This document shows positions 30,896 to 40,326 of a stretch of 64,000 nt of DNA, one piece after another; the first letter of the stretch is position 1, and each line of letters opens with the position of its first letter. The DNA is taken from assembly GCA_016936075.1 (NCBI GenBank), contig JAFGPS010000134.1:1-64000 (forward strand), written 5' to 3'. Below the pieces are notes generated by a model, which did no database searches, was not told the DNA's origin, and worked only from the letters and a program-made list of their open reading frames with translations. The translations under genes were made by a program, and so were the position numbers. The stretch is from Sedimentisphaerales bacterium. Lineage in GTDB: Bacteria > Planctomycetota > Phycisphaerae > Sedimentisphaerales > Anaerobacaceae.

Positions 30896-33247
30896 CGCTG
30901 CTTGTCCAATGGATATTCCCCCATCGTTTGAAGGAACTATCCTGTTAAATAATACGTTAAATTCATTTTTCTTCAAGAGCTTTATCGTTTTGCTCAATAA
31001 ATAACGATTACAGAACACGCCGCCGCTTAGGGCTGCTGTATTGATATTTGTGCTTTTTCTCGCTTGTATAGCCATTTCTACCAAAGATTGAGCGAGGGTA
31101 TTATGAAATTTGGCTGAAATTATTCCTTTGTCGATATTTTGTTCTAAATCCGATACTATGCCTTGAATTGCTGGGCCAATATCAAAAATTTGTATTTCAT
31201 CAATGAGATTAATTGAAAAATTATACTGCTCTTCGATATTTTCAGAAGCAATCGCTTCCAGTGCGATAGGTAATTGTGCATCGAAATGATTGTAGTTTCC
31301 GATACCGAGCATAGCAGCAACCGCATCGAATACTCTTCCTATGCTCGATGTTTCTATGCAATTTACACCTTTTTCAATCTGTTCGAGGATGATTTGCTTT
31401 TTTACAATATCATTTTCGATTTTGTTGAGAAGCCAGTCGAATTTCTCTAACGAAAAATCATCGCCGTATGCTTTTTTTAATAACGACAATACAGGTCTTA
31501 TCGCTTCCTTGCTTGCCTTGTTCGCGCCTGCCAACTCATAGTATGCTAAATGGCCGAAACGCTCGAAATTTTCCAAAGAGGCTATGAGACACTCACAACC
31601 CCAGATTTTTCCATCTGAGCCGTATCCTGTGCCGTCACAGACTAAACCTATAACAGGTTCACTGATATTATTTTCCGCCAATACAGAAGCAACGTGTGCC
31701 CAGTGGTGTTGTACTTGTATTATATGTGGCATGGCCTTGTGGCATGGCCATCCTGGCCATGTATTCATGGGCTGGAAGCCCATGACACCTTGCTCATGAT
31801 ACATTTGTGCATATTGTGTTGACATGTAACCCGGATGTAAATCACAAACAACAACTTCCGGCTGAACCTTGAACAGTTTCGCTAAATGCTCAATAGAATT
31901 TATGTAATGATGATAAACTTCCGCATCTTCCAAATCGCCTATATGTTCGCTGCAAATCAGTTGATTACCTTTAGCGAAACAGAAAGTATTTTTCAAATCA
32001 GCACCGGCCGCGAGAATGTCCTTCTCACAATTGTTTTTAGTAATTATAGGAGTCGGAACATATCCTCTCGACCTGCGAATCAAAACAGGCTCATCTTCAA
32101 TTATATGAACTACCGAATCATCTACCTGTCTGTATATTTCTCTATCGTGCATCAAAAAAGCGTCTGCAACATCACTTAGCTTTTCCAAAGCATATTCTTT
32201 TTTGCAAATCAGCGGCTCATCTGAAATATTGCCGCTTGTCATTACAAGCACATCAATTCCATGAGCAAATAGCAGAAAATGCAGCGGCGTATAACACAAC
32301 ATAAAACCGAATGTAGATGTTCCTTCAGCAGCATCTTGAGCGATTAAATTGGCTTTGTTTTTTGGTAATAAAACAATAGGGCTTTGAGGACTTTGCAAAA
32401 TCTTCTCTGCTGTATCATCGACAATCGCATATTGTTTTATCTTATCAATTGAATCCGTCATTAATGCAAATGGTTTATGGTCGCGTTTCTTGCGTTCTCT
32501 AAGCCGCTTCACTGCGTTGTTATTCAGAGCATCTACGGCTAAATGAAATCCGCCAAGCCCTTTTATCGCGACAATTTTTCCATCCAAAAGCATCTTAGCG
32601 GCTTGCTCTATCGCTAATTGGGTTTGTTTTTCAATTTTCCGGCCGGTATTATCTGTAAGCCATACTTTCGGCCCGCAAGTCGCACAAGCTACAGGCTGCG
32701 CATGAAAACGCCTGTCCGTCACATCCTTGTATTGTGCGGCACATTTATCGCACATTTCAAAAACCGACATTGTCGTATTCGGCCTGTCATAAGGAATATT
32801 TTTGATAATCGAATATCGCGGCCCGCAATTTGTGCAATTGATAAATGGATAACCAAACCGAAAATCATCCTTATCGCGCATTTCAGAAAGACAATCCTTA
32901 CAAGTAGCTGTATCAGCCGTGACATGTGAAACAGGAACTCCATTGGAATCGCTTGTTTGGATAGTGAATTCTTTTTCATTTTCAACAAGCTCAATCTCAC
33001 TAATTTTAAGAGTTTCTATATGAGCCAGCGGCGGCTTATATTGCTCGGAGTTAAGTTTTAATACGAACAGGGATATTTTATTCTCCTGTCCCTGTAATTC
33101 GATAGTTACGCCGCTCGTATCGTTATAGATAAAACCCGTAAGACCAAGCTCGGTCGCGATTCTATATACGGCAGGGCGAAACCCAACTCCCTGAACTCGT
33201 CCCGTTATTAATATTTTCTGCCTTTTAATCAATATATAATTTCTCAA
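30869..33247 (-). CDS. hypF: Carbamoyltransferase HypF
   Basis: Acylphosphatase GRVQGVGFRPAVYRIA; zinc fingers CKDCLSEM/CTNCGPRYS; QHHWAHVASVLAEN; GGISIGQA near C-terminus. Confidence 0.96.
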   Translation of the reverse strand: MRNYILIKRQKILITGRVQGVGFRPAVYRIATELGLTGFIYNDTSGVTIELQGQENKISLFVLKLNSEQYKPPLAHIETLKISEIELVENEKEFTIQTSDSNGVPVSHVTADTATCKDCLSEMRDKDDFRFGYPFINCTNCGPRYSIIKNIPYDRPNTTMSVFEMCDKCAAQYKDVTDRRFHAQPVACATCGPKVWLTDNTGRKIEKQTQLAIEQAAKMLLDGKIVAIKGLGGFHLAVDALNNNAVKRLRERKKRDHKPFALMTDSIDKIKQYAIVDDTAEKILQSPQSPIVLLPKNKANLIAQDAAEGTSTFGFMLCYTPLHFLLFAHGIDVLVMTSGNISDEPLICKKEYALEKLSDVADAFLMHDREIYRQVDDSVVHIIEDEPVLIRRSRGYVPTPIITKNNCEKDILAAGADLKNTFCFAKGNQLICSEHIGDLEDAEVYHHYINSIEHLAKLFKVQPEVVVCDLHPGYMSTQYAQMYHEQGVMGFQPMNTWPGWPCHKAMPHIIQVQHHWAHVASVLAENNISEPVIGLVCDGTGYGSDGKIWGCECLIASLENFERFGHLAYYELAGANKASKEAIRPVLSLLKKAYGDDFSLEKFDWLLNKIENDIVKKQIILEQIEKGVNCIETSSIGRVFDAVAAMLGIGNYNHFDAQLPIALEAIASENIEEQYNFSINLIDEIQIFDIGPAIQGIVSDLEQNIDKGIISAKFHNTLAQSLVEMAIQARKSTNINTAALSGGVFCNRYLLSKTIKLLKKNEFNVLFNRIVPSNDGGISIGQAAISSLVTRR
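31743..31785 (-). repeat. Double palindromic repeat inserted within hypF coding sequence
   Basis: CATGGCCA-TCC-TGGCCATG (31743-31761) and TCATGGGCT-GGA-AGCCCATGA (31765-31785), perfect hairpins. Confidence 0.88.
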
Positions 33248-33355
33248 AGATTACAACAAATTTCATAAGAAATACGTTTCATATCCAAACGGAGTTCTAA
33301 TATACCAGATGTGAAAGGAAATAGGAGTTGTTTTTTGGCGATTATATCGAGGTTT

Positions 33356-34525
33356 TTATTTCGCAAGGTGAGCGATTGCCTGTTCGTTACCCGCGGATGC
33401 GGCTTTTTTGAGCCAGTAATTTGCCATGCGTTTATTTTTCACAACTCCTTCGCCATCCTGATAAGCTAACGCGAGAAAATATTGAGCTTCACTATCCGAT
33501 TCCTGAGCGGCAAGTTTTAGCCAGTAAACCGCTTTTTTATAGTTTTTGCGTGTGCCGTTACCATTGTGATAACAAATTCCAAGATACATTTGCGCTTTAG
33601 TATCTCCTCTTTCAGCCGCGCTTTTAAATAATTTAAATGCTTTTTTATAATCTTTTTTGACATTATGACCATGCCAATACATATACCCAAGATAAGCCTG
33701 TGAAAATGCATCGCCCAGGCTCGCTGCTTTTTCAAATAATTCGAGGGCTTTTTTTACATTTTTCTTCGTTCCTTTTTCATATAGATAAGCTCCCGCAAGA
33801 GCGCTTAGTCCTTTAAGACAGTTCTTTTCTGCTGAAAGACGAGCATATTTGAAGCCTTTCTTGGTATCTTTTTTTACTCCTTCTCCGTCGAAATAACACA
33901 TAGCCAATAGTGCCTGTGCGCTTGCGTTTCCGGCTATAGCCGCTTTTTCCAACCAGTGTGCTGCGGTTCGTTTATTTTGTTTTATTCCATAGCCATATTT
34001 ATATGACTCGCCCAATCTAAGCTGAGATTTGGTATGTCCATGTTTTGCGGCTTGTCTGAATCAGTAAGAAGCGAGTTCTAAGTTTTGTTTTATACCGCGG
34101 CCTGATTGATAAGAATCCCCAAGCATATATTGAGCTCCGCGATGTCCTCCTTTGGCCGATTTTTTAAACCATTCGTTTGCCTTTCGAAAGTCCATTGGAA
34201 TTTCTTCGAATCCAAATATGTAAGCCATCGCTATATTGAATTGAGCATATTCATTTCCTGAGCGTGACGCTTTCTTGAACCATTTGAAAGCTGTTTTAAT
34301 ATTTGCTTTCGTTCCCTCACCCCATAAATAAATGATACCGAGAAACAACTGGGCGTTATCATGTCCCTGTTCCGCGGCCAAATGAAACCACTTTATAGCG
34401 TTTTTATAATTTTGTTTTAAAGATTCGCCTTCGTAATATTGATGACCAAGAAGGAATTGTGATTCGGGATCACCTTGTTGTGCATTCTCTTGCAGCTTTT
34501 CTAAATAAGATTTGCGTTGTGACAT
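33356..34525 (-). pseudogene. Sel1-like repeat (SEL1/TPR) protein gene interrupted by one in-frame TGA (halves 34061-34525 and 33356-34015)
   Basis: Same frame reads ...LELASY*FRQAAKHGHTKSQLRLGESYKYGYGIKQNKRTAAHW...; the TGA at 34061-34063 occupies a conserved Trp position. Confidence 0.8.
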
Positions 34526-34702
34526 ATTTTTCCTGATTAATAAGTTCGTATCTCTTTATTTTCAATGATTTATATAAGAAATCTTAAGAATTGTCAAAAT
34601 GATAAAAGTTGAAAATAGCTTTTCTTTTGAATTTAAAAAAGTTTGCAAAATTTGGATAACCATGATAAAATCAAGAAAATCAGGTTTTTTGACCAGATTT
34701 CC

Positions 34703-34775
<73 letters not shown>

Positions 34776-35224
34776 TTGAGATTATTCACCTTCTGTTTTT
34801 AATGCGTGCAGTTTACCCAATACCTGACAAATCTGAAATCAGTGAAGATATTCCTGAAGGCTACAGGCAAGACTATCTATAAGCTAAAAGTGTTGTAGAT
34901 ATTAGCCCAAAAACCTCTGCTGCTATTAGCAGACGTTTATTGCAGAATCTATTGCGAGATGAGATGAGAATAAGCAACTCTAATTTATCCAAACAAATTG
35001 ATTCTTTTTTAGAGATGAAAGGTGTTCCTTCACACCTCTCCGCTTCTATTGATGCTATCCGAAATATTGGAAACTTTACTGCACATCCAAATAAGGAAAC
35101 GAGTACAGGAGAAATAATAGTAGTTAAACCTGGTGAAGCTAATGGCTTCTTTAAGTACTTATGTCAATGTTTGATTTTCTATTCGTTCAACCAAAGCGAA
35201 TTGAAATTAGACGGCAAAAGCTAA
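34776..35224 (+). pseudogene. DUF4145-like protein remnant with in-frame TAA
   Basis: YPIPDKSEISEDIPEGYRQDYL*AKSVVDISPKTSAAISRRLLQNLLRDE...IDAIRNIGNFTAHPNKETSTGEIIVVKPGEA in one frame. Confidence 0.75.
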
Positions 35225-35291
35225 ATGAAAAGCTCAGAAGCATGGGTAAGCCAGAAATGAAAGGCTAACAAATACCTGCTTGATCTTCAAA

Positions 35292-35374
35292 TGCGAGCGG
35301 AGGGAGTCGAACCCACACGTCCTAAGGACACTAGGACCTAAACCTAGCGCGTCTGCCAGTTCCGCCACGCTCGC
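35292..35374 (-). tRNA. tRNA-Leu (anticodon UAG)
   Basis: Reverse complement GCGAGCGTGGCGGAACTGGCAGACGCGCTAGGTTTAGGTCCTAG...GTGGGTTCGACTCCCTCCGCTCGCA; loop TTTAGGT. Confidence 0.95.
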
Positions 35375-35396
35375 GTTACACTATTATTAACTCCCG

Positions 35397-35684
35397 TTAA
35401 AATGGGAGATTTCCTTCATCTTTCTTTTCTTCTTCGTCCTGTTGTTTCTTATCCAGCCGCGGCTGGCAAGCTTCTGTCTGAGATATCATTTCTATTCTTT
35501 TTTCAGCTTTAACGAGTATTTCCCTGCAATGCTTTATCAGGGTCATTCCCTTTTCGTATTGCTCGATGCTATCCTGGAGCGGGATTTGGCCCTGCTCGAT
35601 TTTGCCTACAATATTGGTCAACTCGCGGATCGAGTCCTCGAAATTCATCTTTTCAATACTGTTATTTTGTTTTTTTTCTGCCAT
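35397..35684 (-). CDS. xseB: Exodeoxyribonuclease VII small subunit
   Basis: MNFEDSIRELTNIVGKIEQGQIPLQDSIEQYEKGMTLIKHCREIL. Confidence 0.95.
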   Translation of the reverse strand: MAEKKQNNSIEKMNFEDSIRELTNIVGKIEQGQIPLQDSIEQYEKGMTLIKHCREILVKAEKRIEMISQTEACQPRLDKKQQDEEEKKDEGNLPF

Positions 35685-35730
35685 ATATTTATTTTGCTAC
35701 AAAACTTCGTAATTTCTATGTTGTATAGTT

Positions 35731-37080
35731 TTACTTGTTTATGACTTTACTTTCAATCAAATTTTCTTTGGCAAGTTCAGTTATTATTAAATCTCCCAAT
35801 TGAATATCTTCGGAAGTCCTTATTAATTTGCCAGTATTGAGGTTTTTCGTAATGCTGTAGCCGCGTTGCAGAACCGATTTCGGATTTAGTCCTTCAAGGC
35901 GGTTTGATGCTCCGGTAAGGCTCATTTGCATTTTATTAATAATTGCGTTTATACATGTATTAGTGTGGTTTTGCAGGTTGTTTAATTCGAGCTTTTTCAC
36001 GCCTAAAAGTCTGTGCGGCTCGATTTTTACGACTTTTTCATAACTCTCTGAGAGCATTCGTTTAGCGCTATTCAGTAGAGTTTGCATGGATTCTGCCATT
36101 TCTGAAGAAATATCATCCAGCCGCTGTTCAGACATTCGCACGATTGATATTGGATTTCTGAACATTGAGCTTGCCAGAATAGTTTTCAAGTGTTGATTCG
36201 CTAATTCCAAAACTCCATGTGTATGCCCGGCGATTCTCATTTCGATGTTGTTCAACTGCTCGAGAATTTCGTACATATCAGGTACGGCTACGACGCCTGC
36301 TTTGGTTGGAGTCGAGGCTCTTTTATCCGCGACAAGGTCGGCTATTGTCGTATCAACTTCGTGGCCAACAGCGCTGATAATGGGGATTTTCGAGTCGAAA
36401 ATGGCTCTTGCGAGGACTTCTTCGTTGAATGCCCAGAGGTCTTCAAGCGAGCCGCCGCCCCGGCCAACTATCAGGATATCAAGTTTTAAGGTTTTGTTTC
36501 GCTTATTGATTTGCCGCAATGTAGAAGCGATTTTCGCAGCGGCTCCTTCGCCCTGAACCGGAACCGGGTACAGGTAAAGTTTCGCACATGGCCACCGACT
36601 GTAAATGCTATCGACTATGTCATGAACAGCCGCTCCGGTTTCACTTGTTACGATTCCAATCCTTTCGGGATACTTCGGAATCGGCTTTTTATGTTCGTCA
36701 TCGAAAAGACCTTCGGCCTGGAGTTTTTTCACCATTTGCTCAAAAGCCAATTGCAACGCTCCAACTCCGGCGGGCTCGAGCTTTTCGACATAAAACTGGT
36801 ATTTGCCGCTTGCTTCGTAAACATCTATGTAGCCAGTACTTAAAACGGACATTCCATCATCCGGATCGAATTTCAAAGTCTTGAATTTGCTCGCCCACAT
36901 AACGCAGGGCAAAATTCCGGTTACGTCTTTGAGCGAAAAGTAGCAGTGGCCGCTCGAATGGCGTTTGAAATCCCGGATCTCTCCTTTGACCACCAGTCTT
37001 GAAGGCAGATTTGCTTCGAGCACTACTTTGATTAGTGTGTTTATCTGGCCTACGGTATAGATTTTTACGTCTTTTTGCAT
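35731..37080 (-). CDS. xseA: Exodeoxyribonuclease VII large subunit
   Basis: YTVGQINTLIKVVLEANLPSRLVVKGEIRDFKRHSSGHCYFSLKD...GRGGGSLEDLWAFNEE; start at 37080. Confidence 0.96.
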   Translation of the reverse strand: MQKDVKIYTVGQINTLIKVVLEANLPSRLVVKGEIRDFKRHSSGHCYFSLKDVTGILPCVMWASKFKTLKFDPDDGMSVLSTGYIDVYEASGKYQFYVEKLEPAGVGALQLAFEQMVKKLQAEGLFDDEHKKPIPKYPERIGIVTSETGAAVHDIVDSIYSRWPCAKLYLYPVPVQGEGAAAKIASTLRQINKRNKTLKLDILIVGRGGGSLEDLWAFNEEVLARAIFDSKIPIISAVGHEVDTTIADLVADKRASTPTKAGVVAVPDMYEILEQLNNIEMRIAGHTHGVLELANQHLKTILASSMFRNPISIVRMSEQRLDDISSEMAESMQTLLNSAKRMLSESYEKVVKIEPHRLLGVKKLELNNLQNHTNTCINAIINKMQMSLTGASNRLEGLNPKSVLQRGYSITKNLNTGKLIRTSEDIQLGDLIITELAKENLIESKVINK

Positions 37081-37497
37081 AATTTTGAGCCTTTTTAAGA
37101 ATACATATGAATTATAGCCCAAAAATAGATTTCATCAATTTCCATTTCAAAATAAATCAAATTGAGCCGTTATACAGGTTCGATTTGCACTTTATAGGAC
37201 CGCCAGATGATTAATATTATCAGCCTTATTATCTGGGATTGCGAATTTGCCATAAGAGTCTCATTTTCTATATTTTTATAGGGGGTTATAAGAAAACATT
37301 ATATACATCACCTATATTTCCTATATTACCCATTATGGGCTTGAAAAATGCCGAAAATAGGATTATAAATAACGGCATAATTGATAATCTTTATTCTCAG
37401 GGAAGAGGGATAATCTTTTTTGCAGTGGATATTCATATGTTGTTATTGGAATGTTTTTATATGTTTTATCTACCACTTTGGAGTTATATCAATTGAG

Positions 37498-38265
37498 ATG
37501 TATCCAAATAGGAACAAAAGTTTAATACAGCAGGCTGATACCAGTAACGCTATGTATTTATTGAGCGGGAAGGTACCGGTCTGGTTTTTCTGGGTTTTGA
37601 CAATTTTTCTCCTGATAATATCTGGAGTAACGTATCGTGCTTTAGCTTCAAAGATCGTCAATACATCGATAAACTTACCTGTTCCGCTCAGTGAATTTCC
37701 CATAACAATTGGCGATTGGGTAGGTACGGAGATGCCTATACCTACAACGACTCGCGAGTATATGGAACAAAACTTTGCCGACGATTATCTCAGTCGTCGT
37801 TATATAAATAATAATACGAAAGAATGGGTTGATGTTTATTTTGTGTATTGTTCCTCCATGCCAGGCGGAATGCTTGGTCATCAGCCTCGCATATGTTACC
37901 CAGGTAATGGATGGATTCATGACAGTACAGTTAATTCATCCTTTACTACGAATCAGGGGCAAGCAATTGATTGTCTCATACATCGTTTTCATAAGCCGGA
38001 ACCTTCTTTCATAGAAACTGTAATTCTGAATTATTATGTTGTTAATGGTCATTTATCAACAAACCAGAAAGGTGTTACAGGTTTTTCGAGCAGAAGTTTT
38101 AATCTTGCAAGAAATCCTGCACGTTATATTGCTCAGATACAAATCAGTTCCGTAATGGAGAATTCGATAAGAACAGCCGCTAAAGATATGGCGGAACTTT
38201 TGCTTGATTTTTTACCAGATGAAAACGGTGTTGTCGCTGCTTTCGAGAAATATGGACATTATTAA
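37498..38265 (+). CDS. Exosortase-associated EpsI domain protein
   Basis: N-terminal TM; FPITIGDWVGTEM...MPGGMLGHQPRICYPGNGW; start at 37498. Confidence 0.88.
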   Translation: MYPNRNKSLIQQADTSNAMYLLSGKVPVWFFWVLTIFLLIISGVTYRALASKIVNTSINLPVPLSEFPITIGDWVGTEMPIPTTTREYMEQNFADDYLSRRYINNNTKEWVDVYFVYCSSMPGGMLGHQPRICYPGNGWIHDSTVNSSFTTNQGQAIDCLIHRFHKPEPSFIETVILNYYVVNGHLSTNQKGVTGFSSRSFNLARNPARYIAQIQISSVMENSIRTAAKDMAELLLDFLPDENGVVAAFEKYGHY

Positions 38266-38346
38266 ATTCAGGCCAGTTATTTCAGGCCTTTAATTGGATT
38301 ATAAAATTACATAAGTATTTGAGTGACATAAGGATATGTTAAAAAA

Positions 38347-38388
38347 GGTGCTGTCACCCACCGGGACGGAGTGCGCCCTGACATGTCA
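38347..38388. repeat. GC-rich palindromic REP-like element
   Basis: GGTGctgtCACC + GGG...CCC + perfect TGACATGTCA palindrome in AT-rich gap. Confidence 0.55.
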
Positions 38389-38453
38389 TATCAATTATAA
38401 ATAATCTTTTTGAGATATCAATATTTACTTATATATGGAGGTAAATAAGAGAA

Positions 38454-39617
38454 ATGAATAAAAGCAAAAATAATGAAAACGTCAAAAATATATCAGTTTT
38501 AATTCCTGATGCTGAAGATTGGTTAACGTTAAAAGCACTTCGCTGTATCGGGCAGGAATCGACTTTTAAAAATCATCTTTTATCCAAGAAAAAAATGCCT
38601 CTTTCTCGTTTTTGCCGGTATAGTACAAGTTATCATTATAATACGAGCCAAAATGATGAAGAATGGATAGACGAGATTAATAAGCTGATATCAAAACTTC
38701 ATATAGACGTAATAATGCCTGTTACTGTGCCAGGAGTTGAGCTAATCTCGAAAAATCGCAGCAAAATTTCTGAATCCGCACGAATACCTCCTATAGCGGA
38801 GCCAGAGAAAATTTCATTAACCAATGACAAATGGGCGTTTCATAATTTTTTACTTCAACATGATTTACCTTCAATACCAACAATTTATGTAGGCAACTCC
38901 GGCGAAAATATAGATATATCCGAAGTGGATTCAATTGCATTTCCAGCATTATTGAAACCTGCATCTGAATCCGGCGGTTACGGTATTGTAAGGGTTGAAA
39001 ACAAAAATGATATTGAAAGAGCATGGCATGATAAGCATATGATGAAAAATCATGATTATATTCTTCAAAGCTTTCTTCCCGCCGATCATTACTCGTATTC
39101 AATATGCGCCCGTGAAGGTGAAATATTAGCCTATACTTTATATAAATCATTATTGCATTCGAATCCTTATCGTATAGGAGTATTACAGGAATTTAAAAAA
39201 GACGATAACATACTTAACATTGGCAGAAAGTTGATTTCGGATCTTAAATGGAGTGGTATAGGTAATATTGATTTTCTTGTAGATAAGCGGGACAAATCAG
39301 CGAGAATTCTTGAGTTTAATCCACGGTTTTGGCAATCACTTATAGGTAGTGAAAATGCAGGTATCAATTTTCCGGCATTATGGTGTCGTGAAGCAATGGG
39401 ATTAAAATCATCATATATCAATCGCGATTGTATCTTTGCAAGTCCATCGATGTATATAAAAACAATATTTGATCGTTTCAAAGGAAAACGAAATAACACA
39501 GATATTCGATGGAAAGAAAGCGGCTTTAAATTTACATATAACGATCCGATGCCGGAAGTAGTTGATATGTTTGACCGGATAGGAAAAAAACTGAAACGTT
39601 TGTGTGTAAGTAAGTAA
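38454..39617 (+). CDS. ATP-grasp domain protein
   Basis: FPALLKPASESGGYGIVRVENKNDIERAW...GIGNIDFLVD...ILEFNPRFWQSL. Confidence 0.88.
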   Translation: MNKSKNNENVKNISVLIPDAEDWLTLKALRCIGQESTFKNHLLSKKKMPLSRFCRYSTSYHYNTSQNDEEWIDEINKLISKLHIDVIMPVTVPGVELISKNRSKISESARIPPIAEPEKISLTNDKWAFHNFLLQHDLPSIPTIYVGNSGENIDISEVDSIAFPALLKPASESGGYGIVRVENKNDIERAWHDKHMMKNHDYILQSFLPADHYSYSICAREGEILAYTLYKSLLHSNPYRIGVLQEFKKDDNILNIGRKLISDLKWSGIGNIDFLVDKRDKSARILEFNPRFWQSLIGSENAGINFPALWCREAMGLKSSYINRDCIFASPSMYIKTIFDRFKGKRNNTDIRWKESGFKFTYNDPMPEVVDMFDRIGKKLKRLCVSK

Positions 39618-39669
39618 TTATAGTCAACTGAGTTAATTGCCGTTCTGTTGGTAAGCGAATAATTTATAT

Positions 39670-40323
39670 ATGGATTCAAATAAAATATATAAAGAAGATA
39701 TTAAGGATGGCAATATTATCATACGTCGTGCGGTTCATGACGATATTGATGCGCTTGTACATATCAGCAGAATCAGTTTTCCTGACCTTTTAATATGGTG
39801 TACAGAAAAACACGCGAGAAAAACGTGGAATTGTTTTATTAAATCAGAATTTCAAGAGGTTTGGGTTTGCCAGTTTAATCATGAAGTAGTTGCCATATTC
39901 AGGCTTGTGAAAGATATAAATAAAATCAAAGAAGAAATTCAGGAACTAAAGCCTGGTCTTATTCCTGCTCTTTGTTATTTAATAACGCGGCCCAGAATCC
40001 TGTATGAAAAAATTATTCGTAAAATTAATAACAAAAAATCAACTGATATAATCTATGATAAGAAAACTAATGAGCTTGCTAAAAACAGTATTTGGTGTTA
40101 TTCAGTTGCGGTACTTCCAAAAATGCGTAATCAAAGTATAGGCTCTAAAATGATATCTGTTTGTGAGAAAAGAGGATTTGAGTCAGGATATGATTCAATA
40201 AAAATCTTTATCAAGAAAAATAATAAAGATTCTATTCGGTTTTATGAACGATTGGGATTTACCAAAGTAGCAAAAATTAAAAGCGATCTTTATATATATA
40301 TCAGAATGCTTTCCGTATCTTAA
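39670..40323 (+). CDS. GNAT family N-acetyltransferase
   Basis: IIRRAVHDDIDALVHI...VAVLPKMRNQSIGSKMISVCEKRG...NNKDSIRFYERLGFTKV. Confidence 0.88.
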   Translation: MDSNKIYKEDIKDGNIIIRRAVHDDIDALVHISRISFPDLLIWCTEKHARKTWNCFIKSEFQEVWVCQFNHEVVAIFRLVKDINKIKEEIQELKPGLIPALCYLITRPRILYEKIIRKINNKKSTDIIYDKKTNELAKNSIWCYSVAVLPKMRNQSIGSKMISVCEKRGFESGYDSIKIFIKKNNKDSIRFYERLGFTKVAKIKSDLYIYIRMLSVS

Positions 40324-40326
40324 ATC

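Noticed and set aside
30411-30900. Diversity-generating retroelement (Avd-like four-helix bundle)
   Set aside because: No reverse transcriptase or template/variable repeat pair is present nearby.
34061-34063. TGA reassigned to Trp
   Set aside because: Other confident genes in the window (for example the ABC ATPase ending at 18958) end with TGA and lack in-frame TGA codons, so the standard bacterial code holds; nonsense mutation is simpler.
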